From contig NZ_JANFNG010000007.1 of the NCBI RefSeq assembly GCF_024436035.1, positions 62,001 to 126,000 of the forward strand: a stretch of DNA of 64,000 bases, in the 5' to 3' direction. Position numbers and translations under genes: made by a program. The DNA comes from Streptomyces humicola. GTDB taxonomy: Bacteria > Actinomycetota > Actinomycetes > Streptomycetales > Streptomycetaceae. The notes under the pieces are model-generated. The model saw nothing but the letters and a program-made list of their open reading frames with translations, ran no database searches and was not told the origin of the DNA. This document shows, in pieces, positions 17,607-26,798 of the stretch (the first letter of the stretch is position 1; every line of letters starts with the position of its first letter).

Positions 17607-18733
17607 TGACCCTCCCGTACCTACGCACTTCAATGCTCAACGGCCCCCGTATGCCCGGCCGCGCGCCCAACGTACCGCGCACGGCGTGCCACCTGGTCAG
17701 TCAAGGGGCCCCGCGGACTTGTTCGGTACACGATCGGAATCAGCCGTCCCACCGGCCGGAGGCCAGGGGGAGGATGACGGCGCCGTCACGGATCGGCCTC
17801 GCGCGGCTGAGTCCCGCAGCGCGGGCATGCCCAAGTGATGCAAGTATTCGATGTTCCCCCGTCCCCTGATGAGGATCTGCTGATGTCTCAGCCGCCGCGG
17901 CCACCGCCGTCGGGACAGCCGTCGTACGGCTACCCCAGCATGGCCAGCGGCCAAGTCCTCAGGGGTGGGGTACACCAAATCCCTACACACAGTCCGGTCA
18001 ATATCCTCAGGCCGGGTACCCGCAGCAGCAGCCGTGACTCCGTATCTGTACCTCCCGGCCGACACGATCAGTGTCGAACAGACCGCATATGGGCAGGGCC
18101 CCGGAATACCCGGCAGTGAAGTGCTGTGGCAGAACGACACCCTTGTTGTGGCGGCTACATCTGATGCTGCAGGTCAAACCGGTGACTATAACGTCGGGGT
18201 TGCGGTATTCCGTTGACGACGAGGGGTCGAGTCATCCGGGCTGGTGACGAACCCGAAAGCACCTCTGCAGGCCATCGAGGCCGCAGGGATCGAGCCAACG
18301 TGCGCCGTAACCACTGAATTCGGTCGGGGCTCGGTTGTCCGAAGGGGATCGGTGTGTCCAGCCACGTGTACCGACTGTCAATTCTGCAGGCGCCCGGTCT
18401 CGGCGGTCGTCGGCTGGGTGGGAGAGATTCCCGGGTGCCGGCTCGTCCGGTCCTTGTCGCCGACTGACTGATTCACATCATGCTCAGCTGAGCGCGGCCG
18501 ACGCCTCCGATCGCCTCGTAGGCGGCCCGCGGCGGTACGACGCGGTCGGCACCCCTGGGGGCCGGGTCGCGCGCATTTCGGCGGAGTCTCCCCCTCAGGG
18601 CTGCAGACGTGGGTTCCCGCAGGGTCGGCGGCGCCGCCCGTGAGGCCGGAACGACGGCGCCCGGTGGCCCCCGAAAGGGCCTGGCGTAGTCTGGGCACGT
18701 CCGTCGCATGACCCCTCCCGAAAGGACGCCGCG
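17607..18733. other. 1.1-kb low-coding region with gene remnants
   Basis: No intact gene is convincing between the kinase and mqnC. Codon bias toward G/C in the third position fades here. 17607-17834 should hold the kinase promoter. 17883-18037 is a frameshifted remnant. The frame ending at 18216 gives a tail such as EVLWQNDTLVVAATSD that looks once-coding but has no good start. An open frame at 18244-18471 has no ribosome site or recognisable domain. 18600-18733 should hold the mqnC promoter. Confidence 0.6.
17883..18037 (+). pseudogene. Frameshifted remnant of a Pro/Gln-rich membrane-protein N-terminus
   Basis: An ATG opens MSQPPRPPPSGQPSYGYP, a common start of streptomycete membrane proteins with proline-rich cytoplasmic heads. 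After a frame change near 17950-17962 the same style resumes as TPNPYTQSGQYPQAGYPQQQP, then ends at a TGA. The membrane part expected next is absent. This is best read as a decayed or truncated gene. A sequencing error alone would not restore the missing body. Confidence 0.55.
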
Positions 18734-19930
18734 GTGCCCGACAAGGCCGACCTGCAGTCCGTACTCGACCGTGCCGTCGCAGGGGGGCGGGTCACGCCTG
18801 AGGAGGCGCTGGAGCTGTACCGGCATGCGCCGCTGCACGCGCTGGGGCAGGCGGCGGACGCGATCCGCCGCCGCCGTTACGCAGGTGTCGAGCACATCGC
18901 CACGTACATCATCGAGCGCAACATCAACTACACCAATGTCTGCGTGACGGCCTGCAAGTTCTGCGCCTTCTACGCGCCGCCGAAGAGCGACAAGGGCTGG
19001 ACCCGCGATCTCGACGACATCCTGCGCCGGTGCGCCGAGACGGTGCAGCTGGGCGGTACGCAGATCATGTTCCAGGGCGGGCATCACCCTGACTTCGGTG
19101 TCGAGTACTACGAGAAGCACTTCGCCGCGATCAAGAAGGAATTCCCGCAGCTGGTGATCCATTCGCTGGGGGCGTCCGAGGTCGAGCACATGGCGAAGGG
19201 CTCGGGCGTGAGCGTTGAGGAGGCGATCCGGCGCATTCACGCCGCGGGGCTCGACTCATTTGCGGGGGCGGGTGCCGAGCTGCTGCCGGAGCGGCCGCGT
19301 ACGGCGATCGCGCCGCTGAAGGAGTCCGGCGAGCGGTGGCTGGAGATCATGGAGACCGCGCACCGGCTCGGGGTCGAGTCGACGTCGACGATGTTGATGG
19401 GCACGGGCGAAACGAACGCCGAGCGGATCGAACATCTTCGGATGATCCGAGACGTACAGGACCGCACAGGAGGCTTCCGTGCGTTCATTCCGTACACCTA
19501 TCAGCCGGAGAACAATCATCTGCGCGGACGCACGCAGGCGACGATCTTCGAGTATCTGCGGATGATCGCGATCGCTCGCATCTTTCTCGACAATGTGGCG
19601 CACATCCAGGGCTCGTGGCTCACTGTCGGCAAGGAAGCCGGGCAGCTGTCGCTGCACTACGGCGCCGACGACCTGGGGTCGGTGATGCTGGAGGAGAACG
19701 TGGTCTCCTCGGCCGGCGCCAAGCACCGCTCCAACCTGATGGAGCTGATCCATCTGATCCGTACGGCAGGGCGGGTGCCGGCGCAGCGCGCGACCACGTA
19801 CGAGCACCTGGTCGTGCACGACGACCCGGCCAATGACCCGGTCGACAAGCACGTCGTGTCGCATCTGTCCTCGACCGCGATCGAGGGGGGCACCGCCCAC
19901 CCCGAGCTCAGGCTCATCGACGCGAACTGA
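18734..19930 (+). CDS. mqnC: Cyclic dehypoxanthinyl futalosine synthase MqnC
   Basis: A 398-residue radical-SAM enzyme of menaquinone synthesis. It cyclises dehypoxanthinyl futalosine (the product of MqnB) to the spiro compound used by MqnD. The cluster motif is CVTACKFC (Cys70, 74 and 77), followed by GGTQIMFQGGHHPDFG, GAGAELLPERPR and FIPYTYQPENNHL, characteristic of MqnC rather than MqnE. The GTG start is preceded by AAAGGA. A truncated amidohydrolase-like gene begins 9 bases after the stop, suggesting cotranscription. Confidence 0.95.
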   Translation: MPDKADLQSVLDRAVAGGRVTPEEALELYRHAPLHALGQAADAIRRRRYAGVEHIATYIIERNINYTNVCVTACKFCAFYAPPKSDKGWTRDLDDILRRCAETVQLGGTQIMFQGGHHPDFGVEYYEKHFAAIKKEFPQLVIHSLGASEVEHMAKGSGVSVEEAIRRIHAAGLDSFAGAGAELLPERPRTAIAPLKESGERWLEIMETAHRLGVESTSTMLMGTGETNAERIEHLRMIRDVQDRTGGFRAFIPYTYQPENNHLRGRTQATIFEYLRMIAIARIFLDNVAHIQGSWLTVGKEAGQLSLHYGADDLGSVMLEENVVSSAGAKHRSNLMELIHLIRTAGRVPAQRATTYEHLVVHDDPANDPVDKHVVSHLSSTAIEGGTAHPELRLIDAN

Positions 19931-19939
19931 GGGACCTCC

Positions 19940-20593
19940 GTGCTGACGATCCACGCGGCGAGCTTCGTGCTGCCGTTCGGCGGCGCGGAGCCGCTGTCCG
20001 ATGGCGCGGTGGTGATCGATGGTGATCGGATTGCCGGATTCGGATCGTACGAGCACGTGGTGAGCGAATGGCCGTCCGCGCGTGTGCGGCGGTGGCCGGG
20101 CGTGTTGACGCCGGGGCTGGTCAACCGGTTCGGGCCGGAGCTGCTCGAAGCCGCCTACCACCCCGATCCACGGGAGGCGGATGCCCTGGGTGAACGCCCC
20201 CTCATGGGCGAGGAGTTGACGGCCCTCGCGCTCACCGATGCCCGATGGGGCGAGAGCGCGCGGCGCGGACTGCAGCGCATGCTCCGCCACGGCACGACGG
20301 CAGTTGCCGGACCCTTCAGCCGCGCAACGGTACGGGCCGCCGTGGCGCGCTCGGGTCTCGTGGTGGTCGCGCGGACGGCCGCACCCCAAGGGACACCGGA
20401 TCCCGACCCGTTGACGGGAGGCGTGGACCCCGCCGCCGTCGTGACCGGACCGCTCGTCGCCGGCGGCCACGCCGACCTCGCCGCCTTCGACGTGCTGGTG
20501 AGCGGTGACCCGTATGCAAGCCTCGCGGAGCGGGGCGCGGGCAGCTGCGCGGCCACTGTCCTCGCCGGGCGGCTTGCCTTCCGACGCAGCTGA
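19940..20593 (+). CDS. Truncated amidohydrolase-like protein without metal motif
   Basis: A 217-residue protein resembling the composite beta-sandwich and edges of amidohydrolases such as imidazolonepropionase. It has the N-terminal DGAVVIDGDRIAGFGSYEHV, then TPGLVNRFGPEL where active enzymes have TPGLVNxHxH. The central barrel is largely absent. GHADLAAFDVL, AATVLAGRLAFRR at the end is the usual closing sandwich. With no metal-binding His pair, classic hydrolysis is unlikely. The GTG start lies 9 bases after mqnC, so a role tied to menaquinone synthesis (scaffold or binding) is an inference. Futalosine-pathway aminodeoxyfutalosine deaminases belong to the same superfamily. Confidence 0.7.
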   Translation: MLTIHAASFVLPFGGAEPLSDGAVVIDGDRIAGFGSYEHVVSEWPSARVRRWPGVLTPGLVNRFGPELLEAAYHPDPREADALGERPLMGEELTALALTDARWGESARRGLQRMLRHGTTAVAGPFSRATVRAAVARSGLVVVARTAAPQGTPDPDPLTGGVDPAAVVTGPLVAGGHADLAAFDVLVSGDPYASLAERGAGSCAATVLAGRLAFRRS

Positions 20594-20748
20594 CGATGCG
20601 AGGGGCGTCAACGACTCGTCAATATGGAGGCATTGAGCGCTAAGGGCCTGTCAAGAGACGGCGCAACCCCGTGCCCGGGTCGGCAAGGTGATCAGCCGGA
20701 ACGGCTGAGTGGCCGGATTCCGAGGGGCGACGGGGGAGGCGCAGCACG

Positions 20749-22314
20749 ATGGCTGGGACCATCACTGCGGGGTCCGATGGTGCCGTTGGCGTTCCGCTGC
20801 CGCAGGGGCCGGCGGCCGCTCGGGGGCCCGTCCAGCCGCCGCGGCCGCCGCAGCCGCCACCGCGACCGGCTGCGCGGCCGCCGCACCGCCGAGGCCCGTC
20901 CGGCCCGTTGGCCCGCGCCGTCCGCATCCGCTGGACGACCCCGGCTATCCTGCGCGCCGCGCTCACCGGCTGTCTCGCGCTGACCATCGCCCTCGGCGCG
21001 CTCTGCTCCGTCGTCCCGCTGCACACCGGCGGCAGCTGGAACACGATCAAGCAGCAGCTGGCGCCGCAGGTCCGGGATGCGTCGAGCCTGTATCTCGCGC
21101 TCACGGACATGGACGCGCAGACGGCGAACATCCTCGTGTTCGGCGACAACAAGTCGCTCGCGTCACAGCGCGCGAAGGCGAACACCATCTACGGCCAGGA
21201 CCTCCACACGGCGAGCACCGCCCTGCAAGGCGCCACCGTCTCGGCCGGCAGTAACGCTTCCGCACAGGCCACGCTCGTACAGATCCTCGACGGGCTCGGC
21301 CTGTACGAGGCGCTCTCCTCCCGTGCGACCTCGCTCAACGACGAGGCGAGGGCCCCGAGCGGGCGCCCGTCCCCCGACGCCCTCGACGCGTACCGCCGGG
21401 CCACCGATCTGATGCGGACCCAGCTGCTGCCGTCGGCCCAGAAGCTCATCGACGCCAACAACTCCGCGTTCACCTCGACCTACGGCGACGAGCGCGGACT
21501 CCTGTCGGACGTCCGCCTCGCCGCGCTCGCCCTCGGGCTGCTCACGCTCGCTGCGCTCGTGGCCCTCCAGCTCTTCCTGGCCCGCCGCTTCCGCCGCCGG
21601 ATCAACCCCGCGCTCGCCGCCGCGACGCTGCTGTGCCTGACCGTCATCGGCACAACGTTCAGCCTGGCGGGCGACGAGCGGTACGAGCTGTACTACACCC
21701 GGCACGAGGCCTTCGACTCCGTGGTCGCGCTCTCCTCCGCCCGCGCCCTCGGCTACGACGCCAACGCCGACGAGAGCCGCAACATCCTCGACCCGGCGAT
21801 GTCGGGGCAGTACTCGAACGCGTTCCTCGAAAAGTCGCAGCAGATCGCCGACCTGAGCGGCGCCGACCTGGCGACGTACTCGACTCGGATCGCCGCCGCC
21901 CGACGGGCCTACCTCGCCAACCATGACGACGTGCGCTTCACCGGCTATCTCGGTGCCGAGTTCCGCAACCTCACCTTCACGGGTGAGCGTGCGGCGGCGG
22001 AGAAGATCCTCAGCGCCTGGGTGCAGTACCAGGGCGACGACCACACCACCCGCGGCTACCTCGCCGCCGGGCAGCTGGACCGCGCCATCGACTACAACAC
22101 CAGCTACGCGGTGGGCGGCTCCAACTGGGCCTTCGACCAGTGGGACGCCGCCATGCAGGTGGACATCGCCATCAACGCCGACGCCTTCTCCTCCGGCGTC
22201 TCGGACGGCGAAGGGGAGCTCGACACCGGGCTCGTCGTGATCGCCGTCGCGACGGCGGCGGCGCTCGCCCTCGCGGTGATCGGCGTACGGCCGCGGCTCG
22301 CCGAGTTCCGCTGA
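20749..22314 (+). CDS. Four-helix membrane protein with two extracytoplasmic sensor-like domains
   Basis: A 521-residue protein of unknown function. A Pro-rich cytoplasmic head (1-60) precedes a membrane helix at about 65-88. Next comes a helical outside domain of about 165 residues, two close membrane helices (about 258-280 and 286-308), a second helical outside domain of about 180 residues, and a last helix near 493-515. Both outside domains are Ala-rich and resemble the four-helix-bundle ligand domains of chemoreceptors or histidine kinases. No HAMP, kinase or cyclase follows. The next gene is the menaquinone methyltransferase 60 bases downstream. Confidence 0.65.
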   Translation: MAGTITAGSDGAVGVPLPQGPAAARGPVQPPRPPQPPPRPAARPPHRRGPSGPLARAVRIRWTTPAILRAALTGCLALTIALGALCSVVPLHTGGSWNTIKQQLAPQVRDASSLYLALTDMDAQTANILVFGDNKSLASQRAKANTIYGQDLHTASTALQGATVSAGSNASAQATLVQILDGLGLYEALSSRATSLNDEARAPSGRPSPDALDAYRRATDLMRTQLLPSAQKLIDANNSAFTSTYGDERGLLSDVRLAALALGLLTLAALVALQLFLARRFRRRINPALAAATLLCLTVIGTTFSLAGDERYELYYTRHEAFDSVVALSSARALGYDANADESRNILDPAMSGQYSNAFLEKSQQIADLSGADLATYSTRIAAARRAYLANHDDVRFTGYLGAEFRNLTFTGERAAAEKILSAWVQYQGDDHTTRGYLAAGQLDRAIDYNTSYAVGGSNWAFDQWDAAMQVDIAINADAFSSGVSDGEGELDTGLVVIAVATAAALALAVIGVRPRLAEFR

Positions 22315-22374
22315 GACGGGAGCCCGTGCGACCCCTGCGCGTCCTGGCACGCGGCCGACGTGAAGAATGGGAGC

Positions 22375-23067
22375 GTGACCCGAGCCTCCCTGGAGAAGCA
22401 GCCGTCGGAAGTCGCCGCGATGTTCGACGGCGTCGCGGCCCGCTACGACCTGACCAACGACGTGCTGTCCCTGGGCCAGACGCGGCTGTGGCGCAAAGCG
22501 GTCGCTGCCGCCGTCGGCGCACGGCCAGGCGACCGGGTGCTCGACCTCGCGGCCGGTACGGGCACCTCGTCCCTCCCCTTCGCGGCAGCCGGCGCCCAGG
22601 TCGTGCCGTGCGACTTCTCGCTCGGCATGCTGCGCGAGGGCAAGAAGCGGCACCCCGGTCTGCCGCTGACCGCGGGCGACGCGACGAGGCTGCCGTTCAA
22701 GGACGGCGCCTTCGACGCCGTCACCATCTCCTTCGGCTTGCGCAATGTCCACGACACGGACGGCGCGCTCGCCGAGATGCTGCGGGTGACCCGTCCCGGC
22801 GGCCGGATCGTGATCTGCGAATTCAGCCACCCGACGTGGCGGCCGTTCCGAACCGTCTACACCGAGTACCTGATGCGGGCGCTGCCCCCGGTGGCCACCG
22901 CGGTCAGCAGCAACCCGGACGCGTACGTCTACCTCGCCGAGTCCATCCGCGCCTGGCCCGACCAGCAGGGGCTCGCCGCCCGCATGGGCAGGGCCGGCTG
23001 GTCGCGTGTGGCCTGGCGCAACCTGACCGGTGGCGTCGTCGCACTTCACCGGGGCATCCGCCGGTGA
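22375..23067 (+). CDS. menG: Demethylmenaquinone methyltransferase
   Basis: A 230-residue SAM-dependent methyltransferase of the UbiE/MenG family, which methylates demethylmenaquinone in the last ring step. It has the family opening [23 protein letters not shown] motif [28 protein letters not shown], and the signature [13 protein letters not shown] 22375 is preferred; an ATG 15 bases upstream is in frame. It stands directly upstream of the MenJ-like reductase gene (110-base gap) and 3.9 kb before nuoA, in keeping with a quinone-respiration locus. Confidence 0.93.
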   Translation: MTRASLEKQPSEVAAMFDGVAARYDLTNDVLSLGQTRLWRKAVAAAVGARPGDRVLDLAAGTGTSSLPFAAAGAQVVPCDFSLGMLREGKKRHPGLPLTAGDATRLPFKDGAFDAVTISFGLRNVHDTDGALAEMLRVTRPGGRIVICEFSHPTWRPFRTVYTEYLMRALPPVATAVSSNPDAYVYLAESIRAWPDQQGLAARMGRAGWSRVAWRNLTGGVVALHRGIRR

Positions 23068-23177
23068 TACCCCGGGAATAGCCCCATAGACTCGACCCGC
23101 ATCCGCAGCAAGCATCCACAGCAAGTGCCAGCACTTGTCAGCGCCAGAAGCCCCCTCGCGTCCCGGGAGAGCCCATC

Positions 23178-24497
23178 GTGACCGACACCGTCGCAGCCCC
23201 CTCCGAGCACCGCGCCGATGTGATCGTGGTCGGGGCCGGGCCCGCCGGCTCGGCCACCGCCTACCACCTCGCCAAGTCGGGGCTCGACGTCCTGCTCCTG
23301 GAGAAGACGGCGTTCCCACGCGAGAAGGTGTGCGGTGACGGCCTGACGCCGAGGGCGGTCAAGGAGCTCGTCGGCATGGGCATCGACATCTCCGAGGAGG
23401 CCGGCTGGCTGCGCAACAAGGGGCTGCGCATCATCGGCGGCGGCGTCCGGCTCCAGCTCGACTGGCCGGATCTCGCCTCCTACCCGGACTACGGGCTGGT
23501 CCGCAAACGCGACGACTTCGACCAGCAGCTCGCCCGCAACGCCGAGAAGGCCGGGGCGCGGCTGTACGAGCGGTGCAACGTCTCCGCGCCGATCCGCGAC
23601 CCGCGCACCGGCCGGATCACCGGTGTCGAGGCGAAGCTGGGCGAGGAGAAGGCACCGGCGGCCTTCCACGCCCCGCTCGTCGTGGCCGCCGACGGCAACT
23701 CCACGCGCCTGTCGCTCGCCATGGGCCTGCACCGGCGCGAGGACCGTCCGATGGGCGTCGCCGTCCGTACGTACTTCACCTCGCCGCGCCACGACGACGA
23801 CTATCTGGAGTCGTGGCTGGAGCTGTGGGACCGGCGCGGCGGCCAGGACGGGTCCCCCATGTCGAAAGACCAGGGCAGGTTGCTGCCCGGCTACGGCTGG
23901 ATCTTCGGCATGGGCGACGGCACGTCCAACGTCGGGCTCGGCGTCCTCAACACCTCTCCCGCCTTCAAGGACCTCGACTGGCGCGAGATTCTCAAGGCGT
24001 GGTGCGCCTCGATGCCCGAGGACTGGGGCTACACCCCGGAGAACATGACCGGGCCGATCCGCGGCGCGGCGCTGCCGATGGCCTTCAACCGGCAGCCGCA
24101 CTACACGCGCGGTCTTCTGCTGGTCGGTGACGCTGGGGGTCTGGTCAACCCGTTCAACGGTGAGGGCATCGCCTACGCCATGGAGTCGGGCCGAATCGCC
24201 GCCGAGGTCATCGTGCAGGCGCACGCCCGGGCCACGACCGCTCAGCGGGAGCTCGCCCTGCGCTCGTACCCGCGCATCCTCAAGGAGACCTATGGCGGGT
24301 ACTACACGCTCGGGCGCGCCTTTGTGAAGGCGATCGGCAATCCGACGATCATGAAGATGATCGCTCAGCGTGGTCTGACGCATCCGGTGCTGATGAAGTT
24401 CACACTGAAGCTGCTGGCGAACCTGACGGATCCCACGGACGGCGATGCGATGGACCGCATCATCAACGCGCTCACCAAGGTCGCACCGAAGGCCTGA
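23178..24497 (+). CDS. Geranylgeranyl reductase-family flavoprotein, MenJ-like
   Basis: A 439-residue FAD enzyme. The dinucleotide motif VVGAGPAGSATAYHLAK spans about residues 17-33. The family signatures PREKVCGDGLTPRAV and LLVGDAGGLVNPFNGEGIAYAMESG follow. Length and motifs match geranylgeranyl reductases and mycobacterial MenJ, which saturates an isoprene unit of the menaquinone tail. Streptomycetes make partly saturated menaquinones such as MK-9(H6) and (H8), which need such an enzyme. The position between the methyltransferase and nuo supports this role. Alternatives are carotenoid or archaeal-type lipid hydrogenation. Confidence 0.8.
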   Translation: MTDTVAAPSEHRADVIVVGAGPAGSATAYHLAKSGLDVLLLEKTAFPREKVCGDGLTPRAVKELVGMGIDISEEAGWLRNKGLRIIGGGVRLQLDWPDLASYPDYGLVRKRDDFDQQLARNAEKAGARLYERCNVSAPIRDPRTGRITGVEAKLGEEKAPAAFHAPLVVAADGNSTRLSLAMGLHRREDRPMGVAVRTYFTSPRHDDDYLESWLELWDRRGGQDGSPMSKDQGRLLPGYGWIFGMGDGTSNVGLGVLNTSPAFKDLDWREILKAWCASMPEDWGYTPENMTGPIRGAALPMAFNRQPHYTRGLLLVGDAGGLVNPFNGEGIAYAMESGRIAAEVIVQAHARATTAQRELALRSYPRILKETYGGYYTLGRAFVKAIGNPTIMKMIAQRGLTHPVLMKFTLKLLANLTDPTDGDAMDRIINALTKVAPKA

Positions 24498-24708
24498 GCC
24501 CGAGCCTGAGCCCGGGCGGCCGCCGGTAGCGGCCGGTAGCCGCCGGGGTCCGTCGGTCGCCACCGGTGTGTCGTAAGTGTCCCGGTGTCGGCCGGGTTCT
24601 GCTACAGCCGGGTAACTGGGGTGGTCATCGCACTTCTGTGCGGGCATGGTCGTAAGAGGGGACCAGCCCGTTTCACAGGGGATTCACCCGTTCAGAGGGG
24701 AAAGACCG

Positions 24709-25401
24709 ATGCGCTCCATGACCACCAACCGGGGGATACGTTCCGCCGCGACTCAGGTCGCCGTGCTCGCCGCAGCAGCGCTCGCGCTGACGGCTTGTTC
24801 GTCGTCAGGTACGTCCGGTTCGTCCGCCGCGGCGTCCTCGCCGTCGGGCGCGGCCTCGTCCGCGTCGGGCGCGGGCGGCACGGGGGCGTCGAGCGCCACC
24901 AACGCCTCCGCCACATCCTCGGGCTCCACAGGGGCCGCAGGCTCCGGCGCGACGGCCATTCAGGGCCGCTCGGCATCGGGTGTCGCAGGGTGTTCGTCGA
25001 GCCAGCTCAAGGTGGCCCAGGAGAACCCCAGCGTGGGCGCGGGGCAGTACTACTCCACGCTGGTCTTCACCAACGTCTCGGGGACGACGTGCACCCTGAC
25101 GGGGTACCCGGGCGTCTCGTACGTCGCCACCGGCGGCGTTCAGTCGGGCAATGCGGCAGTGAGGGCAGGCGGCAGCGTCGCCACGGTCACCCTCCGCCCG
25201 GGAGGGACGGCGAGCGCGACGCTCCACGACAGCAACGGCATTTCCGGATATTCGCCCCAGCAGTGCGACCTTTCGCCCGCCCAGGGGTTGCGCATCTACC
25301 CGCCGAACCAGAAGGCGGCGCTCTTCCTCCCCTGGAAGACGCAGCACTGCGCGGGCCTGAGCATCCACCCGCTGACCATCGGGCCGGTGCAGAAGAGCTG
25401 A
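24709..25401 (+). CDS. DUF4232-like secreted lipoprotein
   Basis: A 230-residue predicted lipoprotein. The ATG at 24709 follows AGAGGGGAAAG. The signal sequence ends in the lipobox LTAC, so Cys is lipidated and the protein is anchored outside the membrane. A Ser/Gly/Ala-rich linker runs to about residue 100. A beta-rich domain follows (CSSSQLKVAQENPSVGAG, YSTLVFTNVSGTTCTLTGYP, CAGLSIHPLTIGP) that matches the DUF4232 pattern common in actinobacteria. Four cysteines in this domain could form two disulfides. Function is unknown. Confidence 0.75.
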   Translation: MRSMTTNRGIRSAATQVAVLAAAALALTACSSSGTSGSSAAASSPSGAASSASGAGGTGASSATNASATSSGSTGAAGSGATAIQGRSASGVAGCSSSQLKVAQENPSVGAGQYYSTLVFTNVSGTTCTLTGYPGVSYVATGGVQSGNAAVRAGGSVATVTLRPGGTASATLHDSNGISGYSPQQCDLSPAQGLRIYPPNQKAALFLPWKTQHCAGLSIHPLTIGPVQKS

Positions 25402-25440
25402 AAAGAAGCTGAAAAGGGCGTAAGCAGAGCTGAAATACAC

Positions 25441-25478
25441 GAAGGGCCGTCAATCCGGGCAGGATTGACGGCCCTTCG
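25441..25478. terminator. Bidirectional hairpin terminator
   Basis: A perfect 16-bp stem with a 5-base loop lies between the converging lipoprotein and NlpC/P60 genes. It ends in a short cuu/cgu tract on the plus strand. Confidence 0.85.
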
Positions 25479-25513
25479 TCATGCTTGAGCGGATTTGTGA
25501 TGCATACCCAAGA

Positions 25514-26341
25514 TCAGGCGACGTGGGTGGCGAAGTCCGGCTCGGAGTAGCTCAGCGGCTTGAGGACGATGCCTTCGCTCGGGTTCTGCGCGGCGATGAA
25601 GTTGCCGTTGCCGACGTAGACGCCCACATGGTAGGCGCTGCCCTGGCCGCCCCAGAAGAGCAGGTCGCCGGGTTGGAGGTTGCTGAGCGAGACGGGGGTG
25701 CCGGTGTCGGACTGGTCCTGCGAGGTGCGCGGCAGGTCGATGCCGATCGTCTTGAACGCCGCCTGCGTCAGGCCGGAGCAGTCGTACGAGTCGGGGCCGG
25801 TCGAGCCGTAGACGTACGGCTTGCCGACCTGGGCCTCGAGGAAGCTGATGACGCCGGCGATGGAGCCGCTCGCCGAGGAGACCGAGCTCGAGACGGCGGA
25901 GGAGGCCGAGGAGGCGCTGGACTGGGCCTGCTGGGCAGCCTTTTCCGCGGCGGCCTTCGCGGCTGCCGCGCGCTGCTGGGCGGCCTTCTCGGCCGCGGCG
26001 CGCGCCTGGTCGGCGGCCTTCTGTGCCTGCGCGGCCTTCAGGGCGTCGGCGGAGGCCTGGTCCTGGGCGGCCTGCAGCTCGTAGTTGACGGCCGCTTGGG
26101 CGGTGGCGTCGGCGGCGCGCAACTGGGAGAGGTCGAGCGTCTGGGTGACCTCGTTGATGGCGGGCAGTTCGCCGGTGGTCTCCGCCGAGGCGGGAGAGGC
26201 CGCCGCGGTCAGCGCGGCGACGGAAAGGACTCCGCCGGCAACGCCCGCTCTTTTCGCCCAGTTTGGGCGCGTATGTCGGGCATGCCGGCGGCTGCGTATG
26301 CGGGGTTCGGACGTCGCGATCCGGTTCTCCGTGAGGGACAT
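25514..26341 (-). CDS. NlpC/P60 cell-wall endopeptidase
   Basis: A 275-residue exported peptidoglycan hydrolase. A twin-Arg/Lys-rich head precedes a signal helix (GVAGGVLSVAALTAAASPASA). A long Ala/Gln/Lys coiled coil follows (about 70-140), then a Ser-rich linker and the NlpC/P60 domain. Catalytic Cys188 is in SYDCSGLTQAAF and His238 in YHVGVYVG; FLEAQVGKPYVYG opens the domain. Such enzymes cut between D-Glu and the third stem residue. The ATG at 26341 was chosen for the signal peptide, though no clear ribosome site precedes it. It diverges from the nuo operon. Related genes are often under c-di-AMP riboswitch control, but I could not find that motif. Confidence 0.88.
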   Translation of the reverse strand: MSLTENRIATSEPRIRSRRHARHTRPNWAKRAGVAGGVLSVAALTAAASPASAETTGELPAINEVTQTLDLSQLRAADATAQAAVNYELQAAQDQASADALKAAQAQKAADQARAAAEKAAQQRAAAAKAAAEKAAQQAQSSASSASSAVSSSVSSASGSIAGVISFLEAQVGKPYVYGSTGPDSYDCSGLTQAAFKTIGIDLPRTSQDQSDTGTPVSLSNLQPGDLLFWGGQGSAYHVGVYVGNGNFIAAQNPSEGIVLKPLSYSEPDFATHVA

Positions 26342-26717
26342 GGCAAATATGGCTACCAGGAAATCTTGGTTGCTTACAAAAAACGTAACCTTCACCACAG
26401 TTGTCGCCGACCGGGTTGCAATGTCCGATCTTGATCTTGTGGCGAAACGGTGAACGGGTAAGCGGAGGTGGCGATTCCGGTAGCTCGTGCACGCGTTCAC
26501 GCGGGTCAGCTCGGCGAGTCGCGATTCACTCGGATGGACGGCTGCGCCTCTATCACGTGTGCCGCGTCCGCCGCCAATTTTGCGCGCGTGCCAATGACTT
26601 GATAAAGGGCCAGCCTTCCCGACCTGCGGTTACCCGGCCGAACGTGACCGGAAGTGATCGTTTGGGAGCTTCACGTATGAGGATCGACGCTCATGCGACT
26701 TCATGATCGTTCACCAG

Positions 26718-26731
26718 GTGGTGGAGATCAC
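26718..26731. promoter_or_regulatory. CRP-like GTG-N8-CAC site, distal
   Basis: The sequence gtg-gtggagat-cac has the half-site spacing of CRP/FNR-family operators. An almost identical site lies 33 bases (three helix turns) downstream; both share agatcaca. Relative to a start near 26790 it centres at about -65. Confidence 0.45.
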
Positions 26732-26750
26732 AAAGCTGTTGGCGTATCCC

Positions 26751-26764
26751 GTGTCGCAGATCAC
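26751..26764. promoter_or_regulatory. CRP-like GTG-N8-CAC site, proximal
   Basis: The sequence gtg-tcgcagat-cac repeats the distal motif. It covers the place where a -35 box would lie for the -10 at 26778, as in class II activation. No proper -35 is present, which suits activator dependence. Confidence 0.45.
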
Positions 26765-26777
26765 AGAGGTGGAGGCA

Positions 26778-26783
26778 TAGGAT
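26778..26783 (+). promoter_or_regulatory. Candidate -10 box of the nuo operon
   Basis: taggat matches the streptomycete vegetative -10 consensus (TAGPuPuT). Transcription would begin near 26790, giving a leader of about 150 bases before nuoA. Confidence 0.5.
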
Positions 26784-26798
26784 GCAGGCGGTTCGGGC

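Noticed and set aside
18244-18471. 75-codon frame before mqnC as a small gene
   Set aside because: No ribosome site, no domain, and codon use unlike neighbouring genes; treated as part of the decay zone.
26342-26660. c-di-AMP (ydaO-type) riboswitch before the NlpC/P60 gene
   Set aside because: This gene class is often controlled that way, but reading the minus strand I could not find the conserved core segments of the motif. A covariance-model search would settle it.
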